A DNA stretch of 64,000 nucleotides from Chersky-840 sp036511675. GTDB taxonomy: Bacteria; Actinomycetota; Acidimicrobiia; Acidimicrobiales; UBA8190. The DNA lies in assembly GCA_036511675.1 (NCBI GenBank), contig DATCBU010000113.1, forward strand, positions 1 through 64,000, in the 5' to 3' direction. The notes under the pieces are model-generated. The model was not told where the DNA came from and ran no database searches. It saw only the letters and a program-made list of their open reading frames with translations. Positions 1 to 6,483 of the stretch are shown here, piece after piece; the first letter of the stretch is position 1, and every line of letters starts with the position of its first letter. The translations under genes were made by a program, and so were the position numbers.

Positions 1-350
1 AAAAAGGCGTGCTGATCGGGCTTCTGGTCGGTGAGGGCCATTTTGGTGGAGATGGCCGACAGCCGCAGGTGACCCTCCGTATGCATACCAGGCACGAATC
101 CATCTTCCACTGGTTGGAGCGGACGTTCCCCGGGGGCAGGCTCTACGGGCCCTACCACCATGGGGGCCGCCACTACTTCCAATGGATGGCCCGGGGCTCC
201 TACCTGCGGGATCATCTGTTGCCGATGCTGGAGGCCGGGCTGTCACCCGAGCTCGACGCCCCCAGCCTGGAACGGTTCGTGGAGATGAAGCAGCGCTACT
301 CCAGCCGACTGCGGACGGCGGTGCCCGAGGCGGATCCCGATCCGGGCTGA
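1..350 (+). CDS. LAGLIDADG-like endonuclease fragment, possibly 5'-partial
   Basis: The reading frame is open from the first base; the first possible start is GTG at 9, giving 113 residues, but the gene may begin before the window. The N-terminus contains GLLVGEGHF, which resembles the LAGLIDADG helix followed by the acidic active-site residue of homing endonucleases, then a basic, aromatic region (HYFQW, YLRDHLLPML) like the domain's DNA-binding sheet. Only one motif copy is present, so it would act as a homodimer or be a remnant. It sits directly upstream of parA, where actinobacteria often carry rsmG/gidB. Family assignment is tentative; whether it is an active endonuclease cannot be told. 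Confidence 0.5.
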   Translation, partial: KGVLIGLLVGEGHFGGDGRQPQVTLRMHTRHESIFHWLERTFPGGRLYGPYHHGGRHYFQWMARGSYLRDHLLPMLEAGLSPELDAPSLERFVEMKQRYSSRLRTAVPEADPDPG

Positions 351-482
351 GCCCCCGCCGGCAAGCCCCGGGAGGGGAAGATCGCGCGAAAACACCGGAG
401 ATTCGCCTCGCGACTATTGACCCCGGGTTCGCAGATGGCGAGGATGGGGGACCGTGAGCCACAACCGTTTGGAGGGCTGACC

Positions 483-1592
483 GTGCGCGTCCGCATTCGG
501 GGCAGGGACCAGCGGCCTGAGCAGGGAAAACATTGGCCAGAGGAGCCTCAGGAGACACCCCAGCCACAGGGCGGGGAAGCCGGCTCCCAGATCGTCGAAA
601 CCCAGATCGTCGAAACACAGCCGACCGCCGCCGAGCCTCCGGCACCGGACGTCTCGGAGGACCCGATCACGGTGGCCGACGAGATGTACGAGGACGTGAC
701 CGCTCCCGAAGTCGAGGTGGCCGACACCCCCCGACCCCCGGGGAAGAAGGCCCAGCGGGCGGCGGTGGACTGGTCGGACGTACCTGAACCCGAGCCCGAT
801 GCCGATACGGCCTATATCCCCCGCCCCGTGCCCCGCATCATGGCCGTGGCCAACCAGAAGGGTGGGGTGGGGAAGACGACCACTGCGGTCAACCTCGGTG
901 CGGGTCTGGCCGAGATCGGCTTCCGGGTTCTGGTGGTGGACCTCGACCCCCAGGGTAACGCCACCACCGGCCTCGGGATTGACGGTCGGTCCTTCGAGCT
1001 GTCGATGTACGACGTCCTCATGCGCGATTCCAAGCTCGAGGACGCCATCGAGCCCACCAGCATGAAGAACCTCTTCGTGGCGCCCGCCACCATCGACCTG
1101 GCCGGGGCCGAGATCGAGCTCGTGCCCACCTTCAGCCGGGAGCTCAAGCTGCGCCGGGCCCTCGAGACCGTGATCGACGACTTCGACTACATCCTGATCG
1201 ACTGTCCCCCGTCGCTGGGCCTCATCACCGTCAACGGCCTCGCCGCCGCCGACGAGGTCCTCGTCCCCATCCAGTGCGAGTACTACGCCCTCGAGGGTCT
1301 GGGCCAGCTCCTGCGCAACGTTCATCTGGTGCAGGCCAACCTCAACGAGAAGCTGGACGTGTCCACCATCGTGCTCACCATGTACGACGCCAGGACGAAG
1401 CTGGCCGAGCAGGTGGCGGACGAAGTCCGGCTCCACTTCGGCAACAAGGTCTGTCGGAACGTGATTCCACGGACGGTGCGCATTTCCGAGGCACCGTCAT
1501 TCGGTCAACCCATCACGACGTTCGATCCCACCTCGCGTGGGGCGATCGCGTACCGGGAGCTAGCCAAGGAGGTCAGCGGTGGCGCGTCGTAG
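483..1592 (+). CDS. parA: Chromosome partitioning ATPase ParA
   Basis: Deviant Walker-type ATPase that binds the nucleoid and moves ParB-parS complexes apart. The P-loop KGGVGKTT starts near residue 126, followed by DLDPQGN (Walker A' region) and the LIDCPPSLG Walker B motif, all typical of chromosomal Soj/ParA. The GTG at 483 is preferred because GGAGGG lies 6 nt upstream at 471-476; the frame is open back to a TTG at 417. About 115 residues of acidic, proline-rich sequence precede the ATPase core, which is longer than usual, and include a duplicated QIVET motif. parB overlaps the 3' end by 14 nt, so the two are translationally coupled. Confidence 0.95.
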   Translation: MRVRIRGRDQRPEQGKHWPEEPQETPQPQGGEAGSQIVETQIVETQPTAAEPPAPDVSEDPITVADEMYEDVTAPEVEVADTPRPPGKKAQRAAVDWSDVPEPEPDADTAYIPRPVPRIMAVANQKGGVGKTTTAVNLGAGLAEIGFRVLVVDLDPQGNATTGLGIDGRSFELSMYDVLMRDSKLEDAIEPTSMKNLFVAPATIDLAGAEIELVPTFSRELKLRRALETVIDDFDYILIDCPPSLGLITVNGLAAADEVLVPIQCEYYALEGLGQLLRNVHLVQANLNEKLDVSTIVLTMYDARTKLAEQVADEVRLHFGNKVCRNVIPRTVRISEAPSFGQPITTFDPTSRGAIAYRELAKEVSGGAS

Positions 1593-2520
1593 CGGACTGG
1601 GCAAGGGTTTGGGGGCACTGATCCCGACCGAGGCCCGGGATCGAGACTCGGCGCTCCGGGTGGTGCCGATGACCAGCATCAAGCCCAACCCCCTGCAGCC
1701 TCGGACCCGGTTCGACGAGGAGGCCATGTCCAGCCTTGCGTCCTCGATCCGCGAGGTCGGGATCCTCCAGCCCATTCTGGTCCGGGAGATCGACGAGGAC
1801 GAGTACGAGCTCATCGCCGGCGAGCGCCGGTGGAGAGCGGCCCGGCGGGCCGGGCTGCAGACCATGCCGGTGCTGGTCCAGAGCGTCTCCGACGTGCACA
1901 GCCTCGAGCAGGCCCTGGTGGAGAACCTCCATCGCGAGGACCTGAACCCGCTCGAGGAGGCCGGAGCCTTCCAACAGCTCGTGGACGAGTTCGGCTACAC
2001 CCACGAGCAGGTGGCGTCGCGGGTGGGCAAGAGCAGGACGGCGGTGACCAACACCCTGCGACTTCTCCAGCTCCCTGCCGGTGTGCAGCGGGCCCTGGCC
2101 GATGGTGCCATCTCGGCCGGGCACGCCCGGGCTCTGCTCGGGACCCCGGACCGGAGCTTTCAAGAGGACCTGGCCAAGCGGATCGTGGCCGAAGGCCTGA
2201 CCGTCCGGGCCGTCGAGGAGGGCGTGCGCCAGCACGGCTCGGGGACCGAGCCCGGTGGTGAGGCGGCCGAGAACGGGAGCCTGGTCGTGCCCGTCTCCCC
2301 CGCATCTGACGCCGTGAAGACCGGGCCCGGGGTTCCCGCCGTGCGCCGCCGGCTTCCCGCGCCGGGTGTGCTCGAGCTCGAGGACCTGCTCTCCAATCAC
2401 CTCAACACCCGGGTCAAGGTCGAGATGGGGGCCAAACGAGGGCGGGTCGTGATCGATTTCGCCACCCTGGAGGACCTCGAGCGCATCTACAAGCTCATGG
2501 TGGGGGCCGTCATCGCCTAG
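1579..2520 (+). CDS. parB: Chromosome partitioning protein ParB
   Basis: ParB/Spo0J CTPase clamp that loads at parS centromere sites and partners ParA. It begins with the usual RSGLGKGLGALIP signature, followed by the CTP-binding N-terminal domain (GERRWRAARRAG, ENLHREDLNPLEEA) and a helix-turn-helix (EQVASRVGKSRTAVTNTLRLL) that reads parS. The C-terminal 50 residues form the dimerisation domain (LLSNHLNTRVKVE). The 313 residues match the family length. GTG at 1579 has AAGGAGG at 1566-1572 inside parA. No consensus parS (TGTTTCACGTGAAACA-like) was seen in the window. Confidence 0.95.
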   Translation: MARRSGLGKGLGALIPTEARDRDSALRVVPMTSIKPNPLQPRTRFDEEAMSSLASSIREVGILQPILVREIDEDEYELIAGERRWRAARRAGLQTMPVLVQSVSDVHSLEQALVENLHREDLNPLEEAGAFQQLVDEFGYTHEQVASRVGKSRTAVTNTLRLLQLPAGVQRALADGAISAGHARALLGTPDRSFQEDLAKRIVAEGLTVRAVEEGVRQHGSGTEPGGEAAENGSLVVPVSPASDAVKTGPGVPAVRRRLPAPGVLELEDLLSNHLNTRVKVEMGAKRGRVVIDFATLEDLERIYKLMVGAVIA

Positions 2521-2773
2521 GTACGGGCCACCTCCCCGAGGGTATCCCACAGGCGGTGGTGCAATTCGGGAAAAGCCCGCGTCTACCAGGGCTTTCTCAC
2601 GGAGTGTGGTGTCCTAACCCTCGATGGGATGTCCAGCCTCATCCACACCCTGTGCATGAGGCTGTGGAAATCCTCCCCGATCAGATGAGGCTGAGAGTTG
2701 GCGGGGTCAGGCCTGCTTCGCTCGAGGGGACATCGAGACTTGCCCCACCACGGCTCGACAACCAGCGACAGCT
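2521..2773. other. Convergent intergenic region with long imperfect palindrome
   Basis: This 253-nt gap separates the ends of parB and the CwlM-like gene. It has no convincing gene. It holds an inverted repeat at 2634-2664: the 9-nt arms CAGCCTCAT and ATGAGGCTG enclose a second inner stem CACA/TGTG, with one mismatched pair between them. A third copy of ATGAGGCTG lies at 2685-2693. The left arm overlaps TCATCCACA (2639-2647), one mismatch from the DnaA box TTATCCACA. It could be a bidirectional terminator (no T-run follows) or a protein-binding site near the origin. Confidence 0.6.
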
Positions 2774-3763
2774 TCAGTCGACGGGGGTGGCCGCCCAGGC
2801 CACGAGTGCCCTGACCAGAGCCTCGGCCAGGGCTCCGGCGTGGCGCACCACGATGGCGGGTGGGCCCACCTCGCACACCACGGCTGGCATGCGGGTCTCT
2901 CGCAGCACGGCCAGGGTCATGCCCTGGACCCCGTCGGCGGGGACGCCCAGTGCCGCCGCGGCCAGGGCGTGGATGAGCTCGGCCAGGCGACGCCCGCCCG
3001 CCGACTCGTATCGATACCCCGAATAGTAGGCAGTCGTGCACCCTGTGCGGTTAGGATCGAGCCGCAGGCCCAGATAGACGTCGGCGCCGGCGGCATTGGC
3101 CGCCGCCGCTCTCGTGGAACCGTCAGGGTGCAGCAGAGGGATGACCTGGGCGCCGGTGGCCACCAGCGGCCGTCTCACCGCCGCCACCAGGGCGTCGAGG
3201 CCGCCTTCCTCGCCGATGGCGATGCGGCGCCCGAGCAGCGTGCGCGGCGCCCGGCGCAGCCGGTCCCGGTCGCGGACCGTGCTCACGAGCTCGGGATCAC
3301 CGTGGCGCGGCGCCACCCGACGCAGCTCGCGGAAGGTGGAGGCCCCCAGGATGCCGTCGATCGGCAGACCGGTATTGCGCTGGAAGTCGGCCAGGGCCTG
3401 GGAGCTGAGCTCGCCGAAGATGCCGTCCACGCGGCCGGTGTCGAACCCGAGGGCCGACAGGCGTCGTTGCAGGTCAGCGACGTCGTCACCGCGCAACATG
3501 GGTCGGCGGAGATACAAGAAGCGGTCTCCCAGGCGAAGCCCGGCCTCGACTAGGGCGGCCCAGGTCTGGGGACCGCACATGCCGTCGACGCGCAGGCCCC
3601 GGCGGTACTGGAAACCCTCCACCGCAGCTTTTGTCCCCACGCCGAAGACCCCCTCGGCGTCGGGGGCGGTGGGCAACTCGACCTGGGTCAGCCGCCGTTG
3701 CAGGTCAGCGACAGCCTCACCCTTGTCGCCCGAGACGAGCGGGAGGCTGTCGCCCGGCTCTAC
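2774..3763 (-). CDS. CwlM-like peptidoglycan-binding pseudo-amidase
   Basis: Two peptidoglycan-binding-type repeats (each with a V-A-D-L-Q-R-R-L helix, a G-x-F-G element and an F-Q-x-x-x-G-L-x-x-D-G turn) are followed by a degenerate N-acetylmuramoyl-L-alanine amidase domain. The usual zinc motif DPGHGG is replaced by IGEEGG and the later His of the fold is absent, while the terminal Glu (CEVG) remains, so hydrolase activity is unlikely. Mycobacterium CwlM, at the same position next to trxA, is a cytoplasmic regulator of MurA and interacts with MurJ. The start is unresolved: homology begins near 3740-3760, overlapping the end of trxA, with no ATG or GTG there; TTG at 3676 would cut into repeat one, and the next upstream starts are GTG at 3982 and ATG at 3994, deep inside trxA. 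Confidence 0.8.
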   Translation of the reverse strand, partial: VEPGDSLPLVSGDKGEAVADLQRRLTQVELPTAPDAEGVFGVGTKAAVEGFQYRRGLRVDGMCGPQTWAALVEAGLRLGDRFLYLRRPMLRGDDVADLQRRLSALGFDTGRVDGIFGELSSQALADFQRNTGLPIDGILGASTFRELRRVAPRHGDPELVSTVRDRDRLRRAPRTLLGRRIAIGEEGGLDALVAAVRRPLVATGAQVIPLLHPDGSTRAAAANAAGADVYLGLRLDPNRTGCTTAYYSGYRYESAGGRRLAELIHALAAAALGVPADGVQGMTLAVLRETRMPAVVCEVGPPAIVVRHAGALAEALVRALVAWAATPVD

Positions 3764-4086
3764 AGGTACGCCTGCAGCTCCTGGAGGAGCTGCGCCTTGC
3801 CCCGGGCGCCGATGATCCGCTCCACGGGCTCCCCGTCCTTGAACAGCATCAGGGTCGGGATGCTCATCACCTCGTACCGGCGTGTCACGTCCAGGTTCTC
3901 GTCGATGTTGAGCTTGGCGATCGAGATCTTGCCCTTGTGCTCGGCCGAGATCTCCTCGAGGACGGGGGCGATCATCTTGCACGGGCCACACCACTCGGCC
4001 CAGAAGTCCACCAGCACCGGGATGTCGGCGGCCTTGACATGCTCGTCAAACGTAGCGTCGCTCAGCGCGGTGATCCCCTCGCTCAT
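3760..4086 (-). CDS. trxA: Thioredoxin
   Basis: Small cytoplasmic dithiol-disulfide oxidoreductase of 108 residues, the standard length. The active site WCGPC has its cysteines at positions 33 and 36, and the conserved cis-proline loop (SIPTLMLFKDG) follows. ATG at 4086 is chosen because AGGAGGA sits 7 nt upstream; an in-frame start seven codons earlier would overlap this ribosome-binding site. It lies downstream of trxB on the same strand and supplies reducing power to ribonucleotide reductase, peroxiredoxins and similar partners. Confidence 0.96.
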   Translation of the reverse strand: MSEGITALSDATFDEHVKAADIPVLVDFWAEWCGPCKMIAPVLEEISAEHKGKISIAKLNIDENLDVTRRYEVMSIPTLMLFKDGEPVERIIGARGKAQLLQELQAYL

Positions 4087-4179
4087 GAAACGGTCCTCCT
4101 CCGGCACCTGGTCAGGTGCAGTTTTCTCGAACGTACTGGAAACACCTCGGCTCGGTCCCGCATTCCCGGAAGGGAGGTG

Positions 4180-5139
4180 TCAGGCCTCGCCCAGGGCCTC
4201 GAGCCACCGCTCGGCGTCGAGAGCGGCCATGCAGCCGGTCCCCGCCGCCGTAATGGCCTGGCGGTAGATGTGGTCCTGGACGTCCCCGCACGCGAACACG
4301 CCGTCGACGTTGGTGCGGGTGCCGAGGGACGTCTTGATGTAGCCGTTCTCGTCCATGTCGAGCTCGCCCTCGAACACCGCGGTGTTGGGCACGTGCCCGA
4401 TGGCCACGAACACACCGCTGGCGTCGAGGGTGGATTGCTCGTTGGTGACGGTGTTGGTGAGGGCCACCCCGCTCACCTTGCCGTCCCCGAGCACCTCGGT
4501 GACGACGGTGTCCCACAGGAACTCGATCTTGTCGTTGGCAAAGGCCCGGTCCTGCATGATCTTCGAGGCCCGCAGCTCCTTGCGCCGGTGGACGACGGTC
4601 ACGCTGTCGCCGAAGCGCGTCAGGAACAACGCCTCTTCGAGGGCCGAGTCGCCCCCGCCCACCACCACGATCTTCTGGTCACGGAAGAAGAACCCGTCAC
4701 AGGTGGCGCACGTCGACACCCCGTGCCCGAGCAGGCGCGCCTCGCCGGGGACGCCCAGCATGATGGCCCGGGCTCCGGTGGCCACGATCAGCACCTCGGC
4801 CAGGACGTCGGGCTCGCCGTCGGTCGAGTGGGTCCAGATCCGGAAGGGCCGGGACGAAAAGTCGACGCGCACGGCCTTGCGGGTCAGGAATTCCGCCCCG
4901 AAGCGCGCCGCCTGGTCGCGGAACCGGGTCATCAGGTCGGGTCCCAGGACCCCGTCGACGAAACCGGGATAGTTCTCCACCTCGGTGGTGAGCATGAGCT
5001 GGCCACCGGGCTGGTCGCCCGTGGACGACGGCTCTCCCTCGATCACGAAGGGCAGCAGATTGGCGCGTGCGGTGTAGATCGCCGCGGTGAGCCCCGCCGG
5101 GCCCGACCCGAGGATGACGACCTGGTGGCGGTCGGGCAC
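4180..5139 (-). CDS. trxB: Thioredoxin-disulfide reductase
   Basis: FAD/NADPH flavoenzyme that re-reduces thioredoxin. From GTG 5139 the protein has 319 residues, with the FAD-binding GSGPAG at 11-16, the redox-active CATC at 144-147, the NADPH-binding GGGDSA at 161-166 and the C-terminal FAD motif GVFACGDVQD. This start is preferred over longer in-frame ones because it lies 1 nt after the stop of the upstream membrane-protein gene, with GAGGAAG just before it. trxA follows 93 nt downstream, as in other actinobacteria. Confidence 0.95.
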   Translation of the reverse strand: MPDRHQVVILGSGPAGLTAAIYTARANLLPFVIEGEPSSTGDQPGGQLMLTTEVENYPGFVDGVLGPDLMTRFRDQAARFGAEFLTRKAVRVDFSSRPFRIWTHSTDGEPDVLAEVLIVATGARAIMLGVPGEARLLGHGVSTCATCDGFFFRDQKIVVVGGGDSALEEALFLTRFGDSVTVVHRRKELRASKIMQDRAFANDKIEFLWDTVVTEVLGDGKVSGVALTNTVTNEQSTLDASGVFVAIGHVPNTAVFEGELDMDENGYIKTSLGTRTNVDGVFACGDVQDHIYRQAITAAGTGCMAALDAERWLEALGEA

Positions 5140-5140
5140 C

Positions 5141-5515
5141 TCAGGCTTCCTCGGCACCCCGGGCGCTCCGCTTCGACCAGGCGAAGGCACCCCCGATGAC
5201 CAGGAGCCCACCGAGCACGGCGTCCGAGGCCCACACCCGGCCCCCGAAGGCGTAGACGTCGAGCAGCCGCACCACGGCGATGGCCATGACCACGCTCACG
5301 ACGAGCGCCATCACGGCGACGATGATCCCGAACACGAGGCCCCGGGCCACGAGGATCAGCGGTCGGACCACCCGGTCCTGGACGGCCTCGACCACGTCCT
5401 CGATGGTGTCGGCCACCTTGGCGGGCCAGTCGGCCTGCGACAGGGCCGGCCCCGACGCGCTGGGCCCCGACGACGCGCCGGGAGCAGCAGATCGGTTCGC
5501 GGCCTGGTCTTCCAT
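5141..5515 (-). CDS. Small two-TM membrane protein
   Basis: A 124-residue protein with an Ala/Ser/Pro-rich N-terminus, a short amphipathic helix (KVADTIEDVVEAVQDRVV) and two hydrophobic segments at about residues 52-85 and 97-114, ending in a charged tail. No catalytic motif is visible. It ends 1 nt before trxB, so the two are probably cotranscribed. Function not recognised; similar small membrane proteins are common in actinobacterial genomes. Confidence 0.7.
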   Translation of the reverse strand: MEDQAANRSAAPGASSGPSASGPALSQADWPAKVADTIEDVVEAVQDRVVRPLILVARGLVFGIIVAVMALVVSVVMAIAVVRLLDVYAFGGRVWASDAVLGGLLVIGGAFAWSKRSARGAEEA

Positions 5516-5567
5516 GGGGGGGAGATTAGTCGCCGGGCCTGCGCAGTCCGCTTGACGCTTTGGTGAT

Positions 5568-6413
5568 TCAGCGCGCCTTGGTGATGAAGCACACCCCGAC
5601 CGACCCCGGCCCGGTGTGGCTGCCGACGACGGGGCCGAGCTCGCCGATGACGAGCTCGTGCTCGGTGGTGGCCTTGCGCAGCATGTCCAGCACGAGGTCG
5701 AAATCCGGGGCCACGCCGTTGGTGGCGGCCAGGCGGTCGAGCGGGCCCAACTCGATGGCCTTGTTGGCCAGGTACTGCAGCGACCGCGACCGGGTGCGCT
5801 GCTTGGACTCGACCTCCACCACCCCGTCGCGCACCTCGATCACGGGCTTGATCGACAGCAGCGAGCCCACCAGCTTGGCGGCACCGCCGATCCGCCCACC
5901 CCGTCGCAGGTAGTCGAGGCTGTCCACCACGCCGTAGACGTGGGTGCGGCCCTTCATGTCCTCGAGGGCGGCGACGATGTCGTCGAGGGCGGCCCCGCTC
6001 GCCGCCATGTCGGCGGCGGCCAGGGCCAGGAGCCCCTGGCCGCCGGTCACGCTCTGGGTGTCGACGACCCGCACCGGGATGCGGTCGGCCACGGTCTCCG
6101 CCGCGGTCACCGCCGACTGGTAGGTGGCCGACAGGCCTGACGAGATCGTGGCGCACACCACGCCGCTGCACCCGGCGTCGTGCGCTTCGAGGAACGCCTG
6201 CTGGAAGGCACCCGGAGACGGCGCCGCGGTGGCGGGCATGTCGGGCCCGGTGATGACACGGTCCCAGAACTCCTTGCCCGACAGCTCGTCGCGGTCGACG
6301 AGCTCTTCTGCACCGAAGCGGATCGTGAGCGGGACGACCCGCACGTCGCGCTCCTCGGTCGTCGTCGTCGACAGGTCGCAGGCGCTGTCGGTGACGACCT
6401 GGATGCTCGCCAT
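5568..6413 (-). CDS. DegV family fatty-acid-binding protein
   Basis: 281-residue DegV domain protein. The hallmark N-terminus VVTDSACDL, the GCSGVVCATISSGLSATYQSA segment and the YLRRGGRIGG element in the second domain are all present. Characterised DegV/FakB proteins bind a fatty acid and present it to a FakA kinase for phosphorylation; no fakA is visible here. ATG 6413 is preceded by GAGGAGGAC. In the corresponding mycobacterial region this slot between trxB and murJ is occupied by other genes, so its placement here is lineage-specific. Confidence 0.93.
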   Translation of the reverse strand: MASIQVVTDSACDLSTTTTEERDVRVVPLTIRFGAEELVDRDELSGKEFWDRVITGPDMPATAAPSPGAFQQAFLEAHDAGCSGVVCATISSGLSATYQSAVTAAETVADRIPVRVVDTQSVTGGQGLLALAAADMAASGAALDDIVAALEDMKGRTHVYGVVDSLDYLRRGGRIGGAAKLVGSLLSIKPVIEVRDGVVEVESKQRTRSRSLQYLANKAIELGPLDRLAATNGVAPDFDLVLDMLRKATTEHELVIGELGPVVGSHTGPGSVGVCFITKAR

Positions 6414-6483
6414 CAGTCCTCCTCGTTCACGGCGTTGCCGACTGGTGCCCGGTGGATTGCACGGTGGGGCATCCGAGAGTCTG

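Noticed and set aside
414..1436. Long antisense frame over parA, and similar frames over parB (1573-2550)
   Set aside because: Composition is that of a GC-rich shadow, rich in His, Gly, Asp and Val; the opposite strand carries clear ParA and ParB motifs.
3631..5199. 522-codon plus-strand frame across trxA and trxB
   Set aside because: Antisense to two certain genes; no motif or initiation signal.
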